From: Paucibacter sediminis
Lineage (GTDB): Bacteria; Pseudomonadota; Gammaproteobacteria; Burkholderiales; Burkholderiaceae_C
Assembly: GCF_030254645.1 (NCBI RefSeq)
Contig: NZ_CP116346.1
Coordinates: 186,001-250,000 of the forward strand
Reading direction: 5' to 3'
DNA: 64,000 nucleotides
Of the stretch, positions 8,772 to 17,828 are shown piece by piece. The first letter of the stretch is position 1. Every line of letters begins with the position of its first letter. A model generated the notes under the pieces. That model was not told where the DNA came from, ran no database searches, and worked only from the letters and a program-made list of their open reading frames with translations. Made by a program: the position numbers and the translations under genes.

Positions 8772-9638
8772 CTATCCTTTGATTCCGCTGCTGGAGGCGC
8801 CTTCGATGAAGTGCTTTTGCGCCATGAAGAACACGGTGACCGAAGGGATCAGCGCCACCACCGATATCGCGATCACATTCGCCCACTCCACTTCCTCGGT
8901 GGCACCGATGCTCATCTTCAGCGCCAGCGAGACCGGGTATTTCTCCACCGAGGCCAGGTAGATCAGCGGGCCCATGAAGTCGTTCATGGTCCAGATGAAC
9001 TGGAACACGACCACCGAGATGATGGCCGGCTTGAGCAAGGGCACGATGATGTGCCAGAGCAGTTGCAGCGCGTTGCAACCGTCGATCTGCGCGGCCTCTT
9101 CCATGTCACGCGGGATGCCGCGCAGGAACTGCACCAGCATGAAGACGAAGAAGGTGTCGGTGGCAAAGGCGGAGGGAACGATCAAGGGCAGGTAGCTGTC
9201 CAGCCAGCCGAGCTCCCGAAACAGCAGGTACTGCGGCAGGCGTAACACGATCAGCGGCAGCATCATGGTGCCGACCATGACGGAGAACAATAACTTCTTG
9301 CCCCAGAACTCGAAGCGCGCGAAGGCATAGGCCACCAGCACGCAGGAGATCACCGTGACGATGATGCGCGGGATGGTGATCAGGAAGCTGTTGAGGAAGT
9401 AGGTGGCGAAGCTGTATTCCGTGCTCGTCTTCCAGCCCTTGGCATAGGCGGAAAAATCAAAACGACTGGGCCAGAAGCCGATCTCGCTGAAGATCTCGCC
9501 ATTGCTCTTGAAGGATGCACCCACCAGCCACAACAAGGGGTAGAGCATCACCAAGGCCACCAGGCCCAGAGCCAGGTAGCGCAACCAGGGGCGGCCGCGC
9601 TCGCGGTTGAGCACCAGGGTCTCTGTACTGCTCGTCAT
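8772..9638 (-). CDS. togN: Carbohydrate ABC transporter permease (MalG type)
   Basis: A 288-residue inner-membrane permease with six predicted hydrophobic segments. The cytoplasmic EAA loop reads EEAAQIDGCNALQLLWHIIVPLLKP, here cited by its core EAAQIDGCN and IVPLLKP; this loop docks on the ATPase. The ATG overlaps the stop of the partner permease (ATGA at 9635-9638). It pairs with the MalF-type permease upstream to form the channel of the oligogalacturonide importer. Confidence 0.92.
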   Translation of the reverse strand: MTSSTETLVLNRERGRPWLRYLALGLVALVMLYPLLWLVGASFKSNGEIFSEIGFWPSRFDFSAYAKGWKTSTEYSFATYFLNSFLITIPRIIVTVISCVLVAYAFARFEFWGKKLLFSVMVGTMMLPLIVLRLPQYLLFRELGWLDSYLPLIVPSAFATDTFFVFMLVQFLRGIPRDMEEAAQIDGCNALQLLWHIIVPLLKPAIISVVVFQFIWTMNDFMGPLIYLASVEKYPVSLALKMSIGATEEVEWANVIAISVVALIPSVTVFFMAQKHFIEGASSSGIKG

Positions 9639-10519
9639 TTGCGCTCCTTCTCACCGGCGTAGAAGACCCAGTACTTGGAGCTCCAGAAGGAGAAGGCGCT
9701 CAGGCCGCCGACCAGGGCGAACAGCACCCAGGACAGCGCCGCGCCGTAGCCCAGATTGAAGAAGCGGAAGCTCTGGTCGTAGATGTAGAGCGCCAGCACA
9801 TAGGTGGAGCTCAGCGGGCCGCCCTCGGTGATCAGGTAGGGCCCGTTGAACTCCTGGAAGGCATGCACCATCTGCATGATGAGATTGAAGAAGATCACCG
9901 GCGTGATCAGCGGCACCGTGATGCGCCAGAACTGCTGGAACTTGCTCGCGCCATCGCATTCGGCCGCCTCGTACAGCGAGACCGAGACGTTCTGCAGCGC
10001 CGCCAGAAAGATCACCATGGCCGAGCCGAACTGCCAGGTGAACAGCAGCACGATGGTCCACATGGAGTAATGCTCGTCGGCCAGCCAGGCGATGGGCTCG
10101 ATGCCGAGCTGCGAGAGCAGCAGGTTGACCAACCCGTTCTTGGAGAAGATGAAACGCCACAGCACCGCCACCGCGATCGAGCCGCCCAGGATGGAGGGCA
10201 GGTAGAAGGCGGCGCGGAAGAAGTTGATGCCGCGCATCTTGAAGTTCAGCACATGGGCGATGAAGAGCGCAAAGCCCACGCGCAGCGGCACGGCCAGCGC
10301 CGCGAACAGCAGCGTCACGCCCAGCGATTTGCGGAACAGCGGGTCGCCGGTGGCCAGCTCCTGGTAATTCGCCAGGCCCACGAACTCCGGCGGGTCGATC
10401 AGGTCGTACTGGCTGAAGCTGAGCGCGAAGCTCGCCACGAAGGGAAAGAGCTTGAACAGCAGCACGCCCAGCACGAAAGGCAGGACGAACAGGAAGCCGA
10501 GGCGTTTGTTCTCGTACAT
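9635..10519 (-). CDS. togM: Carbohydrate ABC transporter permease (MalF type)
   Basis: A 294-residue inner-membrane permease with about six membrane segments; the EAA motif is seen as YEAAECDGASKFQQFW followed by ITVPLITP. I place the start at ATG 10519 (MYENKRLGFLFVLPF), which puts the first membrane segment directly after the initiator. A frame-extended TTG at 10543 is less likely. It is first of the four transporter genes, 33 bases after kduD. Confidence 0.9.
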   Translation of the reverse strand: MYENKRLGFLFVLPFVLGVLLFKLFPFVASFALSFSQYDLIDPPEFVGLANYQELATGDPLFRKSLGVTLLFAALAVPLRVGFALFIAHVLNFKMRGINFFRAAFYLPSILGGSIAVAVLWRFIFSKNGLVNLLLSQLGIEPIAWLADEHYSMWTIVLLFTWQFGSAMVIFLAALQNVSVSLYEAAECDGASKFQQFWRITVPLITPVIFFNLIMQMVHAFQEFNGPYLITEGGPLSSTYVLALYIYDQSFRFFNLGYGAALSWVLFALVGGLSAFSFWSSKYWVFYAGEKERK

Positions 10520-10552
10520 GGCATGCGGCCTCGGCCGCCTCAAGAGGTGTGA

Positions 10553-11314
10553 TCAGCGCGCAAGCCAGCCGCCGTCGACGGCGACGGTATAGCCGTTGAC
10601 ATAGTCCGATGCCTGCGAGGCCAGGAACACCACCGGCCCGGCCAGATCATCGGGCACGCCCCAGCGCCCGGCCGGGATGCGCTCAAGGATGGAGGCATTG
10701 CGGCCCTCATCGGCACGCAGCGCCGCGGTGTTGTTGGTGGCCATATAGCCTGGCGCGATGGCATTCACATTGATGCGGTGGGCCGCCCATTCATTCGCCA
10801 TCAGGCGCGTGATGCCCATCACGCCGCTCTTGCTGGCGGTGTAGGACGGCACGCGCACACCGCCCTGGTAGGACAGCATCGAGGCCACGTTGATGATCTT
10901 GCCGCCACCGCCCTGGGCCAGGTACTGGCGCGCCACCGCCTGCGAGAAGAAAAACACCGTCTTCAGGTTCAGGTCGATGACGTCGTCCCAGTCCTTCTCG
11001 CTGAACTTGATGGCGTCCTCGCGGCGGATGATGCCGGCGTTGTTGACCAGGATGTCCACCCGGCCGCTGAGGCTCTTGGCCTGCTCCACCAGGCCCTCCA
11101 AGCAGCTGATGTCGGAGAGATTCGCGCGCAGGTCCAGGAAGCGGCGGCCCAGCGCCTCGACCTGGGCACGGGTTTCATCCGGCTCGGAGACGTTCACGCC
11201 CACGATGTCTGCGCCTGCCTGCGCCAGCGCGCGGGCCATGCCCTGGCCCAGGCCGGTGTTGCAGCCAGTGACGATGGCCACGCGGCCGTGCAGTTGGAAG
11301 TTATCGAGGATCAT
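10553..11314 (-). CDS. kduD: 2-dehydro-3-deoxy-D-gluconate 5-dehydrogenase
   Basis: A 253-residue short-chain dehydrogenase that reduces 3-deoxy-D-glycero-2,5-hexodiulosonate (the KduI product) to 2-keto-3-deoxygluconate. The NAD(P) glycine motif TGCNTGLGQG is at about residues 16-25, NNAG at 91-94, and the catalytic S145-Y158-K162 set lies in NVASMLSYQ and SYTASKSG. The length equals that of enterobacterial KduD. It sits between kduI (13 bases upstream) and togM, an arrangement that fixes the function better than sequence alone for this large family. Confidence 0.93.
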   Translation of the reverse strand: MILDNFQLHGRVAIVTGCNTGLGQGMARALAQAGADIVGVNVSEPDETRAQVEALGRRFLDLRANLSDISCLEGLVEQAKSLSGRVDILVNNAGIIRREDAIKFSEKDWDDVIDLNLKTVFFFSQAVARQYLAQGGGGKIINVASMLSYQGGVRVPSYTASKSGVMGITRLMANEWAAHRINVNAIAPGYMATNNTAALRADEGRNASILERIPAGRWGVPDDLAGPVVFLASQASDYVNGYTVAVDGGWLAR

Positions 11315-11327
11315 GCTGCGGCTCCCC

Positions 11328-12164
11328 TCAACGCAAGGCCGTCATCGGGACATGGTCCATGTCCTTGAAGACCTGGTTTTCGCCCACCATGCCCCAGATG
11401 AAGGTGTAGGCCTGCGTGCCGACGCCCGCGTGGATGCTCCAGCTCGGGTTGATGACGGCCTGTTCGTTGCGCACCACCAGATGGCGTGTCTGCGTCGGCT
11501 CGCCCATCATGTGGAACACCGCGGCGTTCTCGCTCATGTCGAAATAGAAGTAGACCTCCATGCGCCGATCGTGCGTGTGGCAGGGCATGGTGTTCCAGAG
11601 GCTGCCGGGCTCCAGCTGGGTCATGCCCATCAGCAGCTGGCAGGTGGGCAGCACATCGGGCACCAGGAACTTGTAGATGGTGCGGCGGTTGCTGGTTTCG
11701 GCGGCGCCCAGGGTCTCGGGCGAGGCCTCGGCCAGTGTCACCTTGCGGTGCGGGTAGGCCGTGTGTGCCGGCGCGCAGTTGAAGTAGAGCTTGGCGGGCA
11801 CGGCGGCATCCACGCTTTCGAACTGCAACTGCTGGGCACCCTGCCCCACATACAGGGCTTCGCGCGGGCCGATCTCGAACACCTGGCCGTCCACCGTGGC
11901 GCGTGCGGCGCCGCCGATATTGATGAGGCCCAGCTCACGGCGCTGCAGAAAGAAATCGGTGCCGGTGTGGCGCCCCAGCTCGGGCGAAAAGCTCACCGCC
12001 TGAGTCACCGGCATGATGCCGCCGACGATGATGCGGTCGATCTGGCTGTAGGTCAGCGTGGCCGCATCGGGCTTGAACAGATCTTCCACCAGAAAGTGGC
12101 GGCGCAGGCCTTCGGTGTCCAGGGTGCGCGCATGTTCGCTGTGGATGGGTTGGCGGATTTCCAT
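11328..12164 (-). CDS. kduI: 5-dehydro-4-deoxy-D-glucuronate isomerase
   Basis: A 278-residue double-cupin isomerase, the length of E. coli KduI, converting 5-keto-4-deoxyuronate to 3-deoxy-D-glycero-2,5-hexodiulosonate. The zinc ligands occur at the same numbers as in the E. coli enzyme: H196 and H198 in [15 protein letters not shown]203, and H245 in SIHAGVG. The start at 12164 has an AAGGAAAA ribosome site and gives the canonical [17 protein letters not shown]; a frame running to 12236 enters the promoter and is rejected. It is first gene of the leftward operon, downstream of the KdgR-type operator at 12282. Confidence 0.95.
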   Translation of the reverse strand: MEIRQPIHSEHARTLDTEGLRRHFLVEDLFKPDAATLTYSQIDRIIVGGIMPVTQAVSFSPELGRHTGTDFFLQRRELGLINIGGAARATVDGQVFEIGPREALYVGQGAQQLQFESVDAAVPAKLYFNCAPAHTAYPHRKVTLAEASPETLGAAETSNRRTIYKFLVPDVLPTCQLLMGMTQLEPGSLWNTMPCHTHDRRMEVYFYFDMSENAAVFHMMGEPTQTRHLVVRNEQAVINPSWSIHAGVGTQAYTFIWGMVGENQVFKDMDHVPMTALR

Positions 12165-12281
12165 CGTGCTTTTCCTTGCTCTGGCAGGGTTCTTGGCGGC
12201 CCTGCCGAGGCGACAGGACGGGGTGATTGGACGCAAGCTTAGACAGCTCGGGACTTTCCCGGAATTATGGTTTCTATTTAG

Positions 12282-12296
12282 TGAACCACTGTTTCA
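12282..12296. promoter_or_regulatory. KdgR-type operator in the kduI-kdgF divergent promoter
   Basis: TGAACCACTGTTTCA is a near-perfect dyad matching the enterobacterial KdgR core TGAAACA-N-TGTTTCA with one changed base. A kdgF promoter can be read as GTTTCA (12291-12296) - 17 bases - TATAGT (12314-12319), so the right half of the dyad would cover the -35 element. A possible kduI -10 (CATAAT, minus strand, 12264-12269) lies on the other side. Binding here would repress both divergent operons. Confidence 0.8.
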
Positions 12297-12350
12297 TTTT
12301 TCTGTGCGGCCGCTATAGTAATTCGAAATCGCAGCGCCAGGAGTGCCCGC

Positions 12351-12683
12351 ATGAACCCGTTTTTCGACGCCGCCACCACCCCTTGGGAAGAACTGGGCGA
12401 CGGCATCCGCCGCAAGATCGTGGGCCACACGCCCGGCTTGATGTCGGTGCTGGTGCAGTTCGACCAGGGCGCCATCGGCACCCCGCATGCCCATGACGAG
12501 CACGACCAGATCGCCTACGTGATCAGCGGCTCCTTCGAAGCCGAGGTCGCCGGCCAGAAGCGCGTGCTGCGTGCCGGCGACGCCTTCATTGCCCCGCGCC
12601 TGCACGCGCATGGCGTGGTGGCCCTGGAAGCCGGCAGCACCTTGCTGGACCAATTCACCCCCCGCCGCGAGGACTACCTCTAG
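12351..12683 (+). CDS. kdgF: Unsaturated-uronate linearising cupin KdgF
   Basis: A 110-residue single-domain cupin. KdgF accelerates ring opening of 4,5-unsaturated galacturonate to 5-keto-4-deoxyuronate before KduI acts. The metal set H46, H48, Q53 and H87 (in GTPHAHDEHDQIAYV and PRLHAHGV) matches the spacing of characterised KdgF proteins. It is divergent from kduI and shares the KdgR-type operator, with the start 55 bases from the box. The 151 bases before the TonB receptor hold no gene and no clear terminator, so kdgF and the receptor may share a transcript. Confidence 0.9.
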   Translation: MNPFFDAATTPWEELGDGIRRKIVGHTPGLMSVLVQFDQGAIGTPHAHDEHDQIAYVISGSFEAEVAGQKRVLRAGDAFIAPRLHAHGVVALEAGSTLLDQFTPRREDYL

Positions 12684-12834
12684 CCCTCCTAGCCACACAG
12701 CGGCGGGCGGCACTGCAGCAGCTCTCCGAGTCACCCCAGGCGCCCTGCGCGCGCCCCCATGGTCAACCCGACCGAGCCACGGACACAGAAACCGGGCCAG
12801 GGCAAGACTTGCAAAACAATCGGAGACATCGCAC

Positions 12835-15771
12835 ATGCAGACCCGCCAACGCCACACCCCGCCCCGCCTTTCCAAACTGAACGCCTGCCTGCTGGCCGGC
12901 AGCAGCCTGCTGATCGCGTCCGCCGCACAGGCCCAGCAGACCGCCAAGAGCGAACCTGCTGCGCTGGACCAGGTGGTCGTCACCGGCCTGCGCGCCTCGC
13001 TGGAAAGCGCCCTGCGCACCAAGCGCGATGACAGCGGCATCGTCGATGTCATCAAGGCCGAGGACATGGGCAAGTTCCCGGACACCAACCTGGCCGAATC
13101 GCTGCAGCGTGTGCCCGGCGTGGTGATCGACCGGGATGCCGGCGAGGGCCGCAGCATCACGGTGCGCGGCCTGGGGCAGGACTTCACCCGCGTGCGCATC
13201 AACGGGGTGGAGGCCCTGGCCACCACCGGCGGCACCGACAGCTCGGGTGGCGCCAACCGTTCGCGCGGCTTCGATTTCAATGTGTTCGCCGCCGATCTGT
13301 TCAGTTCGCTGACGGTGCGCAAGAGCAGCTCGGCCGATGTGGACGAAGGTTCGCTGGGTGCGACGGTCGACCTGCAGACCGCCCGCCCCTTCGACCTGAA
13401 AGGCTTCACCGCCGCGGTGTCGCTGAAGGGCGTCTACAACGATCTCTCGGGCAAGACCAATCCCAAGGCGTCCTTCCTGGTCTCCAACACCTTCGCCGAC
13501 AACAAGGTGGGCGTGCTGCTCTCGGGTGCGTCATCCAAGCGCCAGTTGCTGGAAGAAGGCTTCAGCACGGTGCGCTGGGACAACGGCCCCTCCTCGGGAG
13601 GCTGGTGCCCGCCGCAAGGCATCACCACAGGCTTGCCGGCCGGCTCCACCGCCACCACCTGCGGCCCGGCCGCCCAAGGCGTGACACGCCTGCCAAACAC
13701 GCCCGAGAACATCGCCGCCTTCAACGCCGCCAGCAAGGCAGAGAACTTCCACCCGCGCCTGCCACGCTATGGCCGCCTCACCCACGACCAGGACCGCCTG
13801 GGCCTGACCGGTGCGATCCAGGTCAAGCCGGCCGAGGGCACCCTGCTGACGCTGGACATGCTGTACTCCAAGCTCAAGGCGACGCGGCAGGAAGACTTCC
13901 TGGAAGCGATCTCCTTCAGCCGCACGCTCTCGCAGGGCGGCAAGCCACAGACCAGCGTGCTGGCCACGGAATACGGCCCGAACGGCGAGTTGCTCTATGG
14001 CAAGTACAACGGCGTGGACATCCGCTCGGAATCGCGCTTCGACGAGCTCTCCACCACCTTCACCCAGCCCACGCTCACGCTCGAGCAGGACATCGGTGAT
14101 TCGCTCAAGCTCACCGCCCGCGTGGGCCGCGCGACCTCGAAGTTCAGCAACCCGATCCAGACCACCACCACCCTGGATGCGGCGAACGTGAATGGCTACG
14201 AGATCGACTTCCGCGCCAATGACCGCGCGCCGTCCATCACCTATCCCTTCAGCCCCACCGATCCGAACGGCCCGCTGAAGATCCTGGGCGTGCCGGTGGG
14301 CTCCAGCAGCATCACCAATTTCACCCCCAGCGAGATCCGCATCCGGCCCCAAGGTGCCACCAATATCAACGACATCGCGCACCTGGACCTGGCCTGGGAG
14401 CTGATCCCCGACCGGCTCACCCTGAAGGGCGGCGCCGACTACAAGAAGTTCAGCTTCACGACCTTCGAGTCGCGCCGCACGGTGGAGACCATGAACACCC
14501 TGCCGGCCGGCGTCAGCCAGGCCAGCCTGGTCACCGCACTCAACGGTTTCGGCAAGGGCCAGAGCCTGCCGGCCGGCACCGCCACGGCCTGGCTGATCCC
14601 CGACCTGAATGCCATCGCCGCCGCCTACGACATCTACTGCAACTGCCTCAAGACCGGTGCGGCCGGCGGCCCGGGCGACTTCACTCTCACCTCCATCACC
14701 AACGGCAACGCGCGCGGCAACAACCGCGCCGTGGTGGAGACGGACACCGGTGGCTTCCTGCAGGCCGACTTCAACACCAGCCTGGCCGGCGTGCCGCTGC
14801 GCGGCAATGCCGGCGTGCGCTATGTGAAGACCAATATGACGGCCGATGGCTACCTGGCCACCGCAGGCGGCACCGCCGTCACCGCCGAGAACAGCTACAG
14901 CGACGTGCTGCCTGCGGTGAATGTGGCCGCCACGCTGAGCAAGGACCTGATCCTGCGCGGCGCGGTGGCCAAGGTGATGTCGCGGCCGCAGCTGGGCAAT
15001 CTGAGCCCGGGCGGCACGCTCAACACCACCGGCACGCTTTCCTACACCGGCGGCAACCCCCTGCTCAAGCCCTTTCGCGCCACCACCTACGACACCAGCC
15101 TGGAGTGGTACCACGCGAAGAATGCCTTCGTCGGCCTTGGCCTGTTCCAGAAGAACATCAAGACCTATATCCAGACCCTGCGCACCAACATCCCCTACAG
15201 CCAGACCGGCCTGCCGATGGCCCTGCTGCCGCCCGGCTTCACGGGTGAGGAGGTGTTCCAGGTCTCGGCCCCGATCAACACCGATGGCGGCAAGCTCAGC
15301 GGCTATGAGCTGAACGTGCAGCAACCCTTCAGCTTCCTGCCGGGCTGGGGCAAGAACTTCGGTGCGCTGCTGAACTACACCTATGTGAAGTCCAAGATCC
15401 AGTACGTGGTATCGCCCACCAGCAACACCACCATCACCGACGATCTCATCAACCTCTCGCCCAAGTCCTACAACGCCACGCTGTACTACGACGACGGCAC
15501 CTTGAGCGCGCGCCTGTCGGGCTCGCAACGATCGAGTTATCTGACCCGCGTGCCGGGCCAGAACAACAACGATGTCGAAGGCAAGAACAAAACCTTCAAC
15601 GTCGACTTCTCGATCTCCTACAAGGTGACACCGCAGCTGGACGTGACCCTGGAGGGCGTGAACCTGACCAACCAGCCGAACGACCAGTTCATCAGCCGGG
15701 CCCGCGACAGCGTGGTGGTCAACAACGTCACCGGGCGCGAGTACCTGATCGGCCTGCGCTACAAGTTCTGA
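12835..15771 (+). CDS. TonB-dependent outer-membrane receptor for pectin oligosaccharides
   Basis: A 978-residue receptor with a signal peptide (residues 1 to about 33, ending AAQAQ), a plug domain beginning ALDQVVVTGLRASLESAL and containing FPDTNLAESLQRVPGV and ITVRGLG, then a C-terminal beta-barrel ending in YKF. The aromatic terminal residue is the usual barrel insertion signal. The RASLESAL start of the plug is typical of the Caulobacter/Xanthomonas-type carbohydrate receptors. The start at 12835 has a GGAGA ribosome site 8 bases upstream; the longer frame beginning at 12571 overlaps kdgF and is rejected. Location between kdgF and a rhamnogalacturonan acetylesterase supports uptake of pectin fragments; the exact ligand is inference. 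Confidence 0.9.
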   Translation: MQTRQRHTPPRLSKLNACLLAGSSLLIASAAQAQQTAKSEPAALDQVVVTGLRASLESALRTKRDDSGIVDVIKAEDMGKFPDTNLAESLQRVPGVVIDRDAGEGRSITVRGLGQDFTRVRINGVEALATTGGTDSSGGANRSRGFDFNVFAADLFSSLTVRKSSSADVDEGSLGATVDLQTARPFDLKGFTAAVSLKGVYNDLSGKTNPKASFLVSNTFADNKVGVLLSGASSKRQLLEEGFSTVRWDNGPSSGGWCPPQGITTGLPAGSTATTCGPAAQGVTRLPNTPENIAAFNAASKAENFHPRLPRYGRLTHDQDRLGLTGAIQVKPAEGTLLTLDMLYSKLKATRQEDFLEAISFSRTLSQGGKPQTSVLATEYGPNGELLYGKYNGVDIRSESRFDELSTTFTQPTLTLEQDIGDSLKLTARVGRATSKFSNPIQTTTTLDAANVNGYEIDFRANDRAPSITYPFSPTDPNGPLKILGVPVGSSSITNFTPSEIRIRPQGATNINDIAHLDLAWELIPDRLTLKGGADYKKFSFTTFESRRTVETMNTLPAGVSQASLVTALNGFGKGQSLPAGTATAWLIPDLNAIAAAYDIYCNCLKTGAAGGPGDFTLTSITNGNARGNNRAVVETDTGGFLQADFNTSLAGVPLRGNAGVRYVKTNMTADGYLATAGGTAVTAENSYSDVLPAVNVAATLSKDLILRGAVAKVMSRPQLGNLSPGGTLNTTGTLSYTGGNPLLKPFRATTYDTSLEWYHAKNAFVGLGLFQKNIKTYIQTLRTNIPYSQTGLPMALLPPGFTGEEVFQVSAPINTDGGKLSGYELNVQQPFSFLPGWGKNFGALLNYTYVKSKIQYVVSPTSNTTITDDLINLSPKSYNATLYYDDGTLSARLSGSQRSSYLTRVPGQNNNDVEGKNKTFNVDFSISYKVTPQLDVTLEGVNLTNQPNDQFISRARDSVVVNNVTGREYLIGLRYKF

Positions 15772-15776
15772 GCCGC

Positions 15777-16481
15777 GTGATCCGCAGGCTGGCACTCTCC
15801 GCGGCCCTGCTCTGCAGCGTGGCGCTTCCCGCCCACGCGCAGACGCTGGGGCTGCGCATCCTCCTGGTGGGCGACTCCACCATGGCGCCGCGCAGCGGCT
15901 ACGGCAATGCGCTGTGCCAAAGCCTGGACCAGCTCGCCTGCCTCAACCTCGCGCGCGGTGGCCGCAGCAGCAAGAGCTACCGCGCCGAGGGCCTGTGGGG
16001 CGCCGTGCTCACCTTGCTGCGCGACGGCGGGCAGCGCGATCTCGTGCTGATCCAGTTCGGCCACAACGATCAAGCCGGCAAGCCCGGTCGCTCGACCGAT
16101 CTGGCCACCGAGTTCGGCCCCAACCTGGCCGCCTATGTGCAGGAAGTGCGCGCCCTGGGCGCCCATCCGGTGCTGCTGACGCCGCTCACACGGCGCAGTT
16201 TTGCCCAGGGCGTGTTGCAGAACGACTTGCGCCCCTGGGCCGAAGCCTGCCTGCGCGTGGCGGCAGAGCTCGATGTTCCCGTGATCGACCTGAACGCAGT
16301 CAGCGCCGCCGCCGTCGAGGCCTTGGGGCAGGCCGGCGCCGACGCACTGGCAATGGCGCCGCCGCAGTTCGACCGCACCCATCTGGGCAGGCAGGGCTCC
16401 GCCCTGTTCGCCGAGCAGGTGTTGCAGGCCCTGCTGGCTTTGCATCCCGAGTTGCGGGCGGCGCTCAGCACGGCGCCGTGA
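15777..16481 (+). CDS. Rhamnogalacturonan acetylesterase-like SGNH hydrolase (CE12)
   Basis: A 234-residue secreted esterase with a signal peptide (MIRR...AHAQ) and all SGNH blocks: GDST (S34), GGRS (G61), GHND (N97) and DRTHLG (D199, H202). CE12 enzymes remove acetyl groups from rhamnogalacturonan. It starts with GTG five bases after the receptor stop, so it probably relies on coupling; no strong ribosome site is visible. Context inside a pectin locus is what favours CE12 over a general lipase/esterase. Confidence 0.85.
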   Translation: MIRRLALSAALLCSVALPAHAQTLGLRILLVGDSTMAPRSGYGNALCQSLDQLACLNLARGGRSSKSYRAEGLWGAVLTLLRDGGQRDLVLIQFGHNDQAGKPGRSTDLATEFGPNLAAYVQEVRALGAHPVLLTPLTRRSFAQGVLQNDLRPWAEACLRVAAELDVPVIDLNAVSAAAVEALGQAGADALAMAPPQFDRTHLGRQGSALFAEQVLQALLALHPELRAALSTAP

Positions 16482-16511
16482 GCGCCAGCCACCCACCGCG
16501 CGCCATCCGCC

Positions 16512-17828
16512 TCAGTGCCGCGACGACCAGCGTTCGTAGGCCGCCAAGGCCTTCAGCGGCCAGGTGCCGAACCAGGCATAGCCATTGCGGCGCTCCGCGC
16601 TGATCTCGTTGACGTCGTCGTGCAGGGTCTTGTCGCGGTCGCCGAACACCGGCTTGAGCGTGCTGGCGTCGTAATAGCGTGCCCACAGCGGGCTGGCGCC
16701 CGACTTGTGGCTGAGGCGCCTGCCCTGGCTGTCGTCCTGCCGGGCCCACTGCACATCGGCAAGCGCCAGCTCACGCAAACTGGCGATGCCGGCCTCGACG
16801 GCCTGCTTCAACTCGGGCGACGGTTGCGGTTGGCGCATCAGGTAGAGCAGCACATCGGCGCTCTCGCCGCTGCACAAGGAGGCAGGCTCGTAGTTGCGCG
16901 CTGCCACTGGCGCCAGGCTCAGGGCATCGTACTGCTGTGCCCAGATCAGCTTGCGGCGCTGGCCGCGCACTTGCGCCGCCAGCAGCAAGGCGATGGCACG
17001 CTGCTCGGCAGCCAGCGCCTGCGCGCGCAGCGCGCCTGGCACAAAGCGCCACTCGGCCGCCCCCTGCCCGGCCTCGCCCAGCAACTCGGCCACCTCCACC
17101 ACGGCGTTGTCGTTCAGGGTGATGGCGTCGTGGTAGCCGCCTTGCAGGGGCCAGACCTGCGGCCAGCCGCCGTTGGGGAACTGGGCTGCCAGCAGGTAGG
17201 TCAGACCCTTGAGCGCGCTGGCCCGATAGGCGGCTGCAGCGGCCGCATCGGGCAATTGTGCCGCCACCTTGGCCAGGAAGCGGATCTCGCTGATGGTGGC
17301 GTCGTTGTCGATGGTGCCCACATAGCTCCAGCGCGGGTTCTCGGCCAGATCGAAATCGCCTGACAGCGCACGCAGCGAGTTGTTGTCGGCCACGTAGTCC
17401 TGGCCGGGCAGGCGCGGCGCTCGGTCGCGCGGCTGGTTCTTGCCCCAACCGCCCGCCGGGGTCTGGAAGCTCACGATGTTGTCCGCCACCTGGCGCGCCG
17501 CGGCGCTGGCGTACCAGTCCGGGCTTTGGTTCAGCGGCATGCTCTTGTCAGCATGGCCACCCTCGGGTGCGGGCGGCACCGGGGTGCCGCTCGGCAAGGC
17601 GGCGCGCTCGGCGGCCAGCGCCGCACGGTCGGCCTCGCGCTGCTGCTGCGAGCGCGCCAGATAGTCCAGCCAGGGCGCACGCTGATCAGGCGCCAGCGCC
17701 GCTTCGACGCGCGCCACCGTCAGCGAGTTCGCGGGCACATTGATGCCGATGACGGCGGCCCGCACCGCGCCCACCTGCAACAGGCTCAGGCCGAACAGGC
17801 CCGCAAGCACCAGGCGCGCAGCCCTCAT
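16512..17828 (-). CDS. Pectate lyase, polysaccharide lyase family 10
   Basis: A 438-residue secreted lyase with a signal peptide (residues 1 to about 24). It cleaves polygalacturonate by calcium-assisted beta-elimination with an (alpha/alpha) barrel. PL10 features are FQTPAGGWGKNQP, VGTIDNDATISEI (Asp cluster), FPNGGWPQVWPL, WARYYD and the C-terminal block VFGDRDKTLHDDVNEIS followed by ERRNGYAWFG, which holds the catalytic Arg and substrate contacts. Its ATG overlaps the kdgK stop (17825-17828). Pairing a lyase with the ketodeoxygluconate kinase in one unit places both under the operator at 18815. Confidence 0.92.
   Translation of the reverse strand: MRAARLVLAGLFGLSLLQVGAVRAAVIGINVPANSLTVARVEAALAPDQRAPWLDYLARSQQQREADRAALAAERAALPSGTPVPPAPEGGHADKSMPLNQSPDWYASAAARQVADNIVSFQTPAGGWGKNQPRDRAPRLPGQDYVADNNSLRALSGDFDLAENPRWSYVGTIDNDATISEIRFLAKVAAQLPDAAAAAAYRASALKGLTYLLAAQFPNGGWPQVWPLQGGYHDAITLNDNAVVEVAELLGEAGQGAAEWRFVPGALRAQALAAEQRAIALLLAAQVRGQRRKLIWAQQYDALSLAPVAARNYEPASLCSGESADVLLYLMRQPQPSPELKQAVEAGIASLRELALADVQWARQDDSQGRRLSHKSGASPLWARYYDASTLKPVFGDRDKTLHDDVNEISAERRNGYAWFGTWPLKALAAYERWSSRH

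Noticed and set aside
12571-12834. Longer N-terminus for the pectin TonB receptor
   Set aside because: The extension overlaps kdgF and lacks a ribosome site; the ATG at 12835 has GGAGA and is followed by a signal peptide.
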